64,000 bases of DNA, taken from positions 1-64,000 of the forward strand of contig NVXL01000007.1 in assembly GCA_002746115.1 (NCBI GenBank), written 5' to 3'. Position 1 is the stretch's first letter. The number at the start of each line of letters is the position of its first letter. The position numbers were made by a program, and so were the translations under genes. Positions 17,792 to 25,005 of the stretch are shown piece after piece. Under the pieces are notes generated by a model, which did no database searches, had not been told where the DNA came from, and saw only the letters and a program-made list of their open reading frames with translations. The DNA comes from Alteromonadaceae bacterium. Its GTDB lineage: Bacteria > Pseudomonadota > Gammaproteobacteria > Pseudomonadales > Cellvibrionaceae.

Positions 17792-18480
17792 TAAACACTC
17801 ACCTCGCTTAGTTCGCCGGAGCGCATTTCGAGTTGGCGTTGGCAGCGCTTTGCAAGTTCTGGTGAATGTGTGACCAAGACTAGGGTGGTATTGGATTCGG
17901 CGTTCATGGAAAATAGTAAATCACTGATTTTACTGCCGGTCTCGGTATCAAGGTTGCCGGTAGGTTCGTCGGCGAAAATAATAGGCGCCTCGCAGGCGAA
18001 TGCACGGGCGAGGGCAACACGCTGTTGTTCACCACCCGATAGTTGTTTTGGGTAGTGGTGGGCACGCTCCTGTAAACCGACACGTTCTAGGTACTGCATG
18101 GCCTTGGTTGCGGCGGAGCTCTCGCCTTTGACTTCAAGCGGGAGCATGACGTTCTCAATGGCGTTTAGGCTGCCGAGTAGTTGAAAGCTTTGGAAGACAA
18201 AGGCCACATATTGACTACGGATACGTGATCGGCCTTCTTCGTCGAGCGCAGTAATATCGCAATTATTTAAAAAAACCTGCCCTTGTGAGGGAACATCCAG
18301 CCCTGCAAGCATACCTAACAAGGTGGATTTACCGGAACCTGAGGCGCCGATAATAGCGACGGTTTCGCCCGGCTTGATTTCTAGGTCGATTCCTTTCAAT
18401 ATGCGTAGGCTGCCGCCGTGAGTGGGCACTTCGTGTTGTACATTTTGTGTTTTTATCATCGTCATATGGCCATCTATCAT
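17791..18480 (-). CDS. ABC transporter ATP-binding protein, YbbA type
   Basis: A complete ABC ATPase of 229 residues: Walker A GASGSGKSTLLG, Q-loop in AFVFQSFQLL, signature LSGGEQQRVALARA, Walker B PIIFADEPTGNLD and switch His in LVTHSPELAK. It belongs to the LolD/MacB/YbbA subgroup, which pairs with FtsX-like permeases; the partner is the next gene. Possible starts are the ATG codons at 18480, 18465 and 18459; homologues suggest about 20-25 residues before SLRILKG, which fits any of them. The gene is divergent from the TesA-type esterase, the arrangement also known from E. coli ybbA/tesA. Confidence 0.93.
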   Translation of the reverse strand: MIDGHMTMIKTQNVQHEVPTHGGSLRILKGIDLEIKPGETVAIIGASGSGKSTLLGMLAGLDVPSQGQVFLNNCDITALDEEGRSRIRSQYVAFVFQSFQLLGSLNAIENVMLPLEVKGESSAATKAMQYLERVGLQERAHHYPKQLSGGEQQRVALARAFACEAPIIFADEPTGNLDTETGSKISDLLFSMNAESNTTLVLVTHSPELAKRCQRQLEMRSGELSEVSV

Positions 18481-18595
18481 GCTTATCAGTGCTTGTTTTA
18501 CTTTGTGTTCAAATTTGATTAATGTTTTAAACCTAATCGTTTTGGGTGGTCTTCGGCATGCATTCCTGTATGTGTTGTCGATATTGCATTACAAG

Positions 18596-19219
18596 GTGCG
18601 CTGGCGGATGCTGTGGTGCGTGTTGTTAGTACTTCCCGTATTTGCTAGCGCTCAAGTTGCTCCGGTATCAGGCAAAAAGCTACTGATTCTAGGGGATAGT
18701 CTGAGCGCGGCCTATAAAATGCCGATCGATCAAGGTTGGGTGCATTTGCTTTCCAATCGCCTTGAACAACAAGGTAGCAATGCTCAGGTGATTAATGGGT
18801 CAATAAGCGGCGCTACAACAGCGGCAGGCTTACGACTTCTACCTAAGCTGATGGAAAAGCATCAACCGGATGTCATTATTATCGAGTTGGGGGCAAATGA
18901 TGGTTTGCAAGGTAAGCCGGTGAAATACATTAGTGAAAACTTAGCGAAATTGGTTCAGATCGCTAGAGGCGACGGCGCTAAAGTTATCCTGTTTGGTATT
19001 CGCTTACCGCCTAATTTTGGTGCTCGTTATACCAAACCGTTTTTTGAGCAGTTTGCAAAGGTTGCTGAGGTGCAGGGCGTGGTTTTATTACCCTTCTTCC
19101 TGAGCGGCATAGCAGGAAATATAGATTTGATGATGAATGACGGGCTACACCCTAACGCTAAAGGGCAGCCACTTGTGTTGGATAATATTTGGCCTATGTT
19201 GATGCCGTTATTAGAGTAA
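18596..19219 (+). CDS. tesA: periplasmic SGNH esterase, TesA/arylesterase type
   Basis: An exported GDSL/SGNH hydrolase: block I LILGDSLSAAYKM (nucleophile Ser), block II NGSISGATTAAG, block III GANDGLQG and block V DGLHPNAKG (catalytic Asp and His). TesA hydrolyses acyl-CoA and other thioesters and has lysophospholipase and protease-I activity. The signal peptide ends at VFASA. The frame is open upstream to 18422, overlapping ybbA, but a signal peptide of normal length starts at GTG 18596 (or ATG 18608), so I use 18596. It is divergent from the ybbA/ybbP-type ABC genes. Confidence 0.88.
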   Translation: MRWRMLWCVLLVLPVFASAQVAPVSGKKLLILGDSLSAAYKMPIDQGWVHLLSNRLEQQGSNAQVINGSISGATTAAGLRLLPKLMEKHQPDVIIIELGANDGLQGKPVKYISENLAKLVQIARGDGAKVILFGIRLPPNFGARYTKPFFEQFAKVAEVQGVVLLPFFLSGIAGNIDLMMNDGLHPNAKGQPLVLDNIWPMLMPLLE

Positions 19220-19553
19220 GTAAGTAGCATTAAATAATAATAGTGTTATATTCTTTTGGAATTCAAAAGGGCAAAAAATAAATATAGATGGCTCTTATTA
19301 CTTTTTGTGACGCTAGGTAACACTTCTATATGACCCATTTAACACTTTAAAGTTAGCGGTCACTTATTCTGTGATCAAGTCATCATAACGGCTACGCCGG
19401 GCTGTCTATTTTGTGTGCAGGCGCTAATCTATAAGTGAATCACTTTTCTCTCAAACGTGTTTGAACTTTTAATATGAAAAAGGTATAAGTGGTGGGCGCT
19501 TTAGATCAGCTGCACCTAACTCCATCGAACGCTTTTAATAAAAAGATTGAATT
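19220..19553. promoter_or_regulatory. intergenic region with two perfect palindromes (19433-19445, 19451-19464)
   Basis: AAGTGAATCACTT (13 bases) and TCAAACGTGTTTGA (14 bases) are both perfect palindromes only 5 bases apart, about 90-120 bases upstream of a small peptide gene. This spacing and symmetry suggest operator sites for a dimeric regulator. A weaker hairpin, CTTTTG-GAATT-CAAAAG (19253-19269), follows the tesA stop and could be its transcription end, though no T-run follows. Confidence 0.45.
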
Positions 19554-19694
19554 ATGAAGACAGATGTTTTGACGATTGCCGCCGTGATATTTTTTGCTAG
19601 CCTACTACTGAGTAGCGTTAGTTTTTCTGATTACTTCAGTGCCGAGAACGATGATGCTCCAGCCGCACTACAGCAAGGCGTAGCACTCCGCTAG
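19554..19694 (+). CDS. small exported or membrane peptide of 46 residues
   Basis: A short frame starting at ATG 19554 encodes 46 residues: MKTDVLTIAAV, a hydrophobic core IFFASLLLSSVSFS, then an acidic tail ending QQGVALR before TAG. This looks like a signal peptide or a single transmembrane helix with a short periplasmic tail. The ribosome site is weak (AAAGATT). Support comes from the amphipathic layout and the palindromes upstream; I do not recognise a family. It lies between tesA and the convergent 5-FCL gene. Confidence 0.4.
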   Translation: MKTDVLTIAAVIFFASLLLSSVSFSDYFSAENDDAPAALQQGVALR

Positions 19695-19737
19695 CTTCTA
19701 GGCTAAGCCGTCTTAATTTACTGCACTCTTACTTTCT

Positions 19738-20358
19738 TTATTCGCGCACTTGTATTACTGCACTTTCCGTAACCACCGCGGTTAGCGGTACATCCCATTT
19801 GTTTCGTTTGATTCTCTGAACCTGCTGAAAGCTATGCGCAAGCCCCACTAAATGAGGGGGCATAACGGTGCGTGTTTCCTGCTGTTTAAACGCAAAGGTT
19901 CTGTCATAAAATCCGCCCCCCATGCCTATCCGGCTGCCACGCTTGTCGAAGGCGACCAGGGGTACGAATACTAGGTCAAGCTGGCTTGGTGGGATTGTTT
20001 TTGTGTGTGAACTTGGCTCTTTAATGTTAAATAGGTTGGCTTGCATTTGAGCGAAAGGGCGATACAGTCGAAAGTGCAGTGGTTTAGTTGGCTGATCTAT
20101 ACAGGGTAGGTAGCAGTCTTTATTTTGAGCTAGCGCAAGCTTGAGCAGCGGTAATGCCGATATCTCCCCGTCGTTGGGTAAGTAGAGGGCGATGCTTTTG
20201 GCTTGAATGAAAAATGCTTGTCGGCTAATGCGCTTGGCGAGTTTGAGTCCAGCATTTAGTTGGCGTACTTTGTTTAAGTTTTTGCGGCGTTTGCGCAGCT
20301 GCTTACGAATAGCCGATTGGCTTAGCGTGTTAAGTGCTTTTTTGTTTGGCGTGTTAAT
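19738..20358 (-). CDS. 5-formyltetrahydrofolate cyclo-ligase, start codon not canonical
   Basis: YgfA-family enzyme (5-FCL) that uses ATP to convert 5-formyl-THF to 5,10-methenyl-THF. The C-terminal half has RIGMGGGFYDRTF and WDVPLTAVVTES. The N-terminal half is intact in the same frame upstream of the only ATG (20046): RKQLRKRRKNL and the signature SIALYLPNDGEIS. That region, up to the in-frame stop at 20398-20400, has no ATG, GTG or TTG. A start at ATT (20356-20358) would give 206 residues, close to family length; ATC 20382 and ATA 20376 are alternatives, none with a ribosome site. Initiation at 20046 would give a 102-residue protein lacking the nucleotide/folate-binding N-terminus. It directly follows the 6S RNA, as ygfA does in E. 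coli, and is probably co-transcribed with it. Confidence 0.8.
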   Translation of the reverse strand: MNTPNKKALNTLSQSAIRKQLRKRRKNLNKVRQLNAGLKLAKRISRQAFFIQAKSIALYLPNDGEISALPLLKLALAQNKDCYLPCIDQPTKPLHFRLYRPFAQMQANLFNIKEPSSHTKTIPPSQLDLVFVPLVAFDKRGSRIGMGGGFYDRTFAFKQQETRTVMPPHLVGLAHSFQQVQRIKRNKWDVPLTAVVTESAVIQVRE

Positions 20359-20394
20359 AGATTTTAATTCGCGTATACGGATAAGAGATAGGAG

Positions 20395-20567
20395 AAATCA
20401 CCCAAAGTGCCGCTGTTAACCTAACCTTGAACCGAGGAGTTCAAGTGGGAGGGAGCCGTGTATGTCGGGCTTTCCGTCTAGCGGACATGCGCTCCAATAC
20501 ATCAAGCTGCCTCCTGGGGTAGGATTATCGGCTCAGGGATTCGGATAACTGGCGAACACCTCAGGAT
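20395..20567 (-). ncRNA. ssrS: 6S RNA
   Basis: The minus strand carries the known features: 5' segment CCTGAGGTGTTCGCC, then CCCTGAGCCGATAAT, a central stretch around CTTGATGTATTGGAGCGC, and the 3' arm TTGAACTCCTCGGTTCAAGG followed by AACAGCGGC, which pairs back with the 5' end. Length is about 173 bases. 6S RNA binds the sigma-70 holoenzyme by mimicking an open promoter. Its position between zapA and the 5-FCL gene is the classical gammaproteobacterial arrangement. Ends are estimated from the -10 box and the closing stem; they could be off by about 10 bases. Confidence 0.9.
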
Positions 20568-20573
20568 GGGTTC

Positions 20574-20579
20574 AGTATA
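20574..20579 (-). promoter_or_regulatory. -10 box of the 6S RNA promoter
   Basis: TATACT on the minus strand lies about 7 bases before the inferred 6S RNA start. No good -35 hexamer is visible at 17 bases; a TTGTCA lies 26 bases upstream, which is too far for a normal promoter. Confidence 0.5.
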
Positions 20580-20762
20580 GCAAACAGAAACTTTCATACC
20601 AGTCTTGACAAGTCGGTATTTCGATAAAAAAAGGCTGATTTTTTGGCCGAAATATCTGAAAGTTTGCTTGCTGCTTCGAAAGAGCTAGTGAATGGAATAA
20701 CTTATGTGAAACGCTTCGAATTTCAGTTTGTTTTCAATTTATTGCGCGGAGATAAAATGGGA

Positions 20763-21104
20763 TTAGCCTTCGGGCTTTACTTCTGGTTCTGAACTGTGGG
20801 GTTCGCTCTGCTTTAGTTCATCAAGACCAAGCAGCTCTAACTTTTCAGCGATGCGCTCTAAGCTTGCTTGTGCTTTACCTTCACAGTCGTTTTCTTGACC
20901 AGTTTGCAGTTCATGGCAGAGGTTAAGTGCCGCCATGACGGCAATCCGCTCTAATCCGATGATATTGCCGTTAGCTCGAACCGCACGCATGCGCGCGTCG
21001 AGTTCGGTCGCAGCACGATCGAGCCGCGCACGCTCATCTTGAGGGCATGCGATTTGGTAATCTTTACCGAGGATGTTGATGTTGACAGTCGCAGCGTTAG
21101 TCAT
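20763..21104 (-). CDS. zapA: cell division protein ZapA
   Basis: A 113-residue cytosolic FtsZ-associated protein that crosslinks FtsZ filaments. Family signs: VNINILGKDYQIACP at the N-terminus, LDRAATELDARMRAVR, the helix RIAVMAALNLCHEL, then a coiled-coil region and an acidic Pro/Glu tail. Length is typical (about 100-110). It follows the TIGR02449 gene with 9 bases between them and precedes 6S RNA on the same strand, the conserved order in pseudomonads and relatives. Confidence 0.93.
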   Translation of the reverse strand: MTNAATVNINILGKDYQIACPQDERARLDRAATELDARMRAVRANGNIIGLERIAVMAALNLCHELQTGQENDCEGKAQASLERIAEKLELLGLDELKQSEPHSSEPEVKPEG

Positions 21105-21113
21105 AGGGAGGTC

Positions 21114-21323
21114 TTAGGATTCGCTTTCGAGGCTTTTAAGGTGTTTAATCATCGCTTCAACACGTGTTTTAGCAATTTCATTCTTATCTTTAAGTAGCGT
21201 GCGCTCCTGCAGCAGGATTTTTTCTCTGGCTGTAAGTTCAGCATTATCTCTTTCCAAGCGTTGGCAGTGCTGGATGAGCGCGTCCAGCTTATGTTCTACC
21301 TGCATTGCTAGTTGATCAGCCAT
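21114..21323 (-). CDS. TIGR02449-family small coiled-coil protein
   Basis: About 69 residues, almost wholly helical heptad pattern (MQVEHKLDALIQHCQRLERD...). It matches the small family always found directly upstream of zapA in pseudomonads and related bacteria. It resembles ZapB in size and coiled-coil nature, so a divisome role is suggested by position, not shown. I prefer the ATG at 21323 (MADQLAM) over 21332 because homologues start near this point and GGTG lies just before it. Confidence 0.85.
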   Translation of the reverse strand: MADQLAMQVEHKLDALIQHCQRLERDNAELTAREKILLQERTLLKDKNEIAKTRVEAMIKHLKSLESES

Positions 21324-21644
21324 AAACACCATAATAGGGGGTTGTCGAGAAAGTTAATTGCCATTGCACATGTTATGTACGGTGGCTTGTGCGCGACTGC
21401 TTTCCAGTTTGCTTCCGGTTTTTTGTCCGGAGGTAAGTCCAGGTTCAGTTTCGGGCAAAGTATAGCTTTTTATTTTGCAACTAGAAAGCGAAGGGGGAGT
21501 GTGTTTTGCCGTAATTTTAAGGCTGTGACGGAGATAGCATGCTTTTCCGGTCCTTTGAGGCATCGATAAGCTAAGGAAAAGTGGTAGCATTCTCTTTTGG
21601 GCTTACAAAGTGGCTGCCCGCCTTCACTAACTAATGTATACGTA
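21324..21644. other. divergent intergenic region between the TIGR02449 gene and ygfB
   Basis: About 320 bases between divergent gene starts. It must contain promoters for both operons. Frames on both strands are open here but show no recognisable protein pattern. I see no terminator, RNA or strong operator. Confidence 0.5.
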
Positions 21645-22214
21645 ATGACTGACGAATTAGATTTTTTATTGCTAAATGATACTTTTTTGAACATGGGGGC
21701 GGTTAATTCGCCAGCTGAAGTGCAGGGTTTTTTGTGTGGTTTGCTCTGTGGTAAATCCGAAGAGATGACCGAGGTGCTGTGGTTCGAGAAAGTGCTGCAC
21801 TTTATGGACTTGGAGCACATGGTGTTGGAGCCTGAGCAGCATGATGCCTTGGCATTGCTCTATAGTGGCACAATGCGTTTAGTTGAAGACGTGAACTTTT
21901 CTTTTACGCCCTTGCTGCCGGACGATGATGCGTCAATTGAGCGTCGAGTGCAGGAGCTAGGTTTTCTGTGTCAAGGTTTTTTACATGGCGTCGGCGTGTC
22001 TGATGTTGGTGCTGAGACTGAATTCAGTGCAGATGCAGCCGCTGCACTGCGCGATATTGCACAGATTAGTCAGGCCGATGCGGGTGAAGACGGTGACGAC
22101 TCAGATTGGGTTGAATTGGTTGAATATGTCAAGGTGGCCATTTTGATGTTGCTGGCTGAATTGAAGGGCGATAACGTTGATAAAGGCAGCGACTCGGTTA
22201 ATACTGTTCATTAA
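21645..22214 (+). CDS. ygfB: UPF0149 family protein YgfB
   Basis: A 189-residue UPF0149/YecA-type protein. The family pattern is clear: NSPAEVQGFLCGLLCGKS, LLPDDDASIERRVQELGFLCQGFLHGVG and the C-terminal VELVEYVKVAILMLLAEL. Homologues are small all-helical proteins; in Pseudomonas aeruginosa YgfB affects ampicillin resistance through ampDh3 regulation, but a general role is unknown. The ATG at 21645 (MTDELDF) is the natural start; the frame is open upstream only to a TTG at 21597. It is followed 45 bases later by pepP, the standard neighbour. Confidence 0.9.
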   Translation: MTDELDFLLLNDTFLNMGAVNSPAEVQGFLCGLLCGKSEEMTEVLWFEKVLHFMDLEHMVLEPEQHDALALLYSGTMRLVEDVNFSFTPLLPDDDASIERRVQELGFLCQGFLHGVGVSDVGAETEFSADAAAALRDIAQISQADAGEDGDDSDWVELVEYVKVAILMLLAELKGDNVDKGSDSVNTVH

Positions 22215-22259
22215 TGCGCGCTCGGTAAGCGCTACCAAAACTAAGGTAACTTCAGCCAG

Positions 22260-23573
22260 ATGAAAACTGCAAAAAAAGAGTTTGCTCAGCGTCGCAAAAG
22301 CCTCATGGCGATGATGGAGCCAGATAGCATTGCGATTATTCCTTCTGGCTGTGAAAAAACACGCAGCCGAGATACCGATTTCCCTTTTCGCCAAGACAAC
22401 GATTTTTATTACTTATCGGGTTTTGATGAGCCCGAAGCAGTAATTGCTTTGATTCCCGGTCGAAAGCATGGCGAGGTCGTGTTTTTTTGTCGTGAAAAAG
22501 ACAAAGAAAAAGAAATATGGGATGGCTATCGGGCAGGCCCCGAAGGGGCGTGTGATGATTACGCTGCGGATGATGCTTTTCCGATTAGTGATATTGACGA
22601 TATTTTACCTGGCCTAATTGAAGGGCGTGTGCGCGTTTATTATGCCATGGGTAAAGACTCCGAGTTTGACGGTCGTGTGATGGCTTGGATTAATACCATT
22701 CGAGCAAAGGTGCGTTCTGGCGCTATTCCGCCAGGAGAGTTTTTAGATCTCGATCATTTTTTGCACGACATGCGCTTGTTCAAAAGTGATACTGAATTAC
22801 GAATAATGGCGAAAGCTGCGGCAATTTCAGCTGCGGCGCATTGTCGTGCAATGCGTGTCTGTAAACCCGGAGTGTATGAATATCAACTAGAGGCGGAAAT
22901 TAGTCACGCTTGCGCAATGGATGGTGGCCGTCATGCCGCTTATAATACGATCGTTGGTGGTGGTGACAATGCCTGTATTTTACATTATGTTGAAAATTCG
23001 GCAAAACTAAAAAAAGGCGACTTAGTACTTATTGATGCGGGTTGTGAATATCAACATTACGCCTCGGATATTACTCGAACGTTTCCCGTTAGCGGTCACT
23101 TTAATAAAGAGCAAAAAGCCATTTATCAAATCGTGCTTGATGCACAAGAAGCGGCGCTTACGTTTGTTAAGCCCGGTAACCACTGGAATGAACCGCATGA
23201 TGCATCCGTTAAGGTAATTATTGAAGGCTTATTGGCGCTTGGCCTCTTAGATGGTGATGTAGAGAGCGTAATTGAAGATAAAAGCTACAAAGCGTTTTAT
23301 ATGCATCGTATTGGACATTGGTTGGGTATGGATGTGCACGATGTGGGTGATTACAAAGTAGGTGGTGAGTGGCGTGTATTAGAGTCTGGCATGGTGATGA
23401 CTGTGGAGCCGGGTATTTATATTTCACCTAGCAATAAATCGGTGGATAAAAAATGGCGCGGTATTGGTGTGCGTATCGAAGATGACGTTGCTGTAAGTGA
23501 CGATGGTTATACCTTGTTAAGCGGTGATGCGCCTAAGACTATCAGTGAGATTGAAGCCTTAATGGCGTCTTAA
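22260..23573 (+). CDS. pepP: Xaa-Pro aminopeptidase
   Basis: A 437-residue cytosolic M24B metallopeptidase that removes an N-terminal residue before proline. The N-terminal domain has DFPFRQDNDFYYLSGFDEPE; metal ligands of the pita-bread fold are Asp in LIDAGCEY, Asp in ASDITRTFPV, His in HRIGHWLGMDVHDVGDY, Glu in TVEPGIYI and Glu in GVRIEDDV. Length equals E. coli PepP. It forms an operon with ygfB; the ubiH/visB-type genes that often follow in other gammaproteobacteria are absent here, replaced by pqiABC. Confidence 0.97.
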   Translation: MKTAKKEFAQRRKSLMAMMEPDSIAIIPSGCEKTRSRDTDFPFRQDNDFYYLSGFDEPEAVIALIPGRKHGEVVFFCREKDKEKEIWDGYRAGPEGACDDYAADDAFPISDIDDILPGLIEGRVRVYYAMGKDSEFDGRVMAWINTIRAKVRSGAIPPGEFLDLDHFLHDMRLFKSDTELRIMAKAAAISAAAHCRAMRVCKPGVYEYQLEAEISHACAMDGGRHAAYNTIVGGGDNACILHYVENSAKLKKGDLVLIDAGCEYQHYASDITRTFPVSGHFNKEQKAIYQIVLDAQEAALTFVKPGNHWNEPHDASVKVIIEGLLALGLLDGDVESVIEDKSYKAFYMHRIGHWLGMDVHDVGDYKVGGEWRVLESGMVMTVEPGIYISPSNKSVDKKWRGIGVRIEDDVAVSDDGYTLLSGDAPKTISEIEALMAS

Positions 23574-23654
23574 ATATTATCGTGCTATTTACCTTATTAG
23601 CCTATTTAATGGGTAAAATTTGTTTCATAGGTAGAATTTGTCGGGAGCATTTTT

Positions 23655-24962
23655 TTGCCACACGTGTACGCTGAACATAAAGACTGGATGCTCTGCCGAG
23701 GTTGTGGCGAGTTGCAAAAAATCGTCGCCGTATCGACAGAGCATGAAATGGTCTGTTGGAACTGTAATAAGTTGCTGCACCGTGGGCATGGTAATTGGTT
23801 ACAGAGCGCTAGTGCCTTGGTTTTTACGGCTTTTATACTGTTTTTAATTAGTCAGTTTTTTCCATTTTTAACATTGGAAATTGGGTCTCAAAGCCATACG
23901 ACGACAGTGATCGATGGTTTTTGGGCGCTGATGGAGCGTGATAGTTGGTTGTTGGCAAGTTTGATAATTACCACAACCTTTTTATTCCCCCTGCTCGAAA
24001 TTTTGGCATTTCTCTATTTGTTGATTCCTTATAGCCTCAATCGCCGGGTTCCTGGCCAGGCAGCGGTATTACGTTGGTTGATGGTGGCGAAGGCTTGGAG
24101 CATGCTTGAGGTGTTTTTGCTGAGCGTGGTTATTTCCGCAGTAAAAATGGCGGATCTTGCGGTGCTGCATTTAGGCCTTGGTTTTTACGCCTTGTTACTA
24201 TTGGTTGGTGTGCTGTTGATTATGCATCTCACCATGGATCGCCGAAAGTTATGGTCATGGATCAGTACGAATAACTATTTTACCGTCCATGAGGGCGAGA
24301 CCGTTTACGATTGTCGTATCTGCCAAGCAATGGTGGGCGAGTCAATTGTTGAGAATGAACAGCGTTGCCCGCGCTGTTGTAGCGAGATACACAAGCGTGT
24401 ACCCAAAAGTATGCAAAAAACATTGGCCTTGATTGTCGCGGCGACAATATTGTATGTTCCGGCCAATATATTGCCGATCATGACATTCTCGACACTTGGT
24501 GATGTGAGCACCAATACGATAATCTCCGGCGTAGTGGAATTGGTGGTTGATGGCTTATATGGTATTGCTACCATCGTATTTGTTGCGAGTGTTTTAGTGC
24601 CAATTTTAAAATTAGTGGTATTGTATTATCTGGTTTGGTCTGTGTATGCTCGCTGGCAAATAGGCGCAAAACACCGAGCGATTTTATACCGCGTCATTGA
24701 AGTGGTCGGGCGTTGGTCAATGGTGGATGTTTTTGTTGTCACCGTTTTTGTGGCCTTAGTGCAGTTCGGGTTTGTCTACACGGTTGAGCTTGAAGGCGCT
24801 ATTATTGCGTTTGGCGCGGTCGTAATGTTGACGATGATTGCCGCAGAGACTTTTGATTCACGTCTAATTTGGGATGCGCGCAATGCCCAAATCCAAAAAG
24901 AGCGCGAGCAAGTAGAAAGCAAGCAAGTGGCGATGAGTCAGCAGGCTAATCCCCTTAAATGA
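23655..24962 (+). CDS. pqiA: PqiA, inner-membrane component of the Pqi lipid-transport system
   Basis: A 435-residue protein of the duplicated PqiA type: two halves, each with a rubredoxin-like zinc ribbon (CRGCGELQ ... CWNCN near 14-37, and CRICQAMV ... CPRC near 220-240) followed by four transmembrane helices. PqiA anchors the MCE protein PqiB and moves lipids between the membranes. The start is TTG at 23655 with GGGAG 8 bases upstream; no ATG gives the first zinc ribbon intact. The three pqi genes are consecutive. Confidence 0.92.
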   Translation: MPHVYAEHKDWMLCRGCGELQKIVAVSTEHEMVCWNCNKLLHRGHGNWLQSASALVFTAFILFLISQFFPFLTLEIGSQSHTTTVIDGFWALMERDSWLLASLIITTTFLFPLLEILAFLYLLIPYSLNRRVPGQAAVLRWLMVAKAWSMLEVFLLSVVISAVKMADLAVLHLGLGFYALLLLVGVLLIMHLTMDRRKLWSWISTNNYFTVHEGETVYDCRICQAMVGESIVENEQRCPRCCSEIHKRVPKSMQKTLALIVAATILYVPANILPIMTFSTLGDVSTNTIISGVVELVVDGLYGIATIVFVASVLVPILKLVVLYYLVWSVYARWQIGAKHRAILYRVIEVVGRWSMVDVFVVTVFVALVQFGFVYTVELEGAIIAFGAVVMLTMIAAETFDSRLIWDARNAQIQKEREQVESKQVAMSQQANPLK

Positions 24963-24986
24963 ATAACCCTCAAATGAATAACCCTG
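24957..24986 (+). repeat. 15-bp tandem duplication over the pqiA stop codon
   Basis: AAATGAATAACCCTC (24957-24971) is followed directly by AAATGAATAACCCTG (24972-24986), one mismatch. The pqiA stop TGA (24960-24962) is inside the first copy, so the second copy carries a spare stop. The pqiB start is 20 bases further on. Confidence 0.85.
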
Positions 24987-25005
24987 AAGATAACTTAACT
25001 CCGAC

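Noticed and set aside
20633-20660. Intrinsic terminator between zapA and 6S RNA
   Set aside because: Only a 3-4 bp stem can form next to the T-run on the minus strand; too weak to call.
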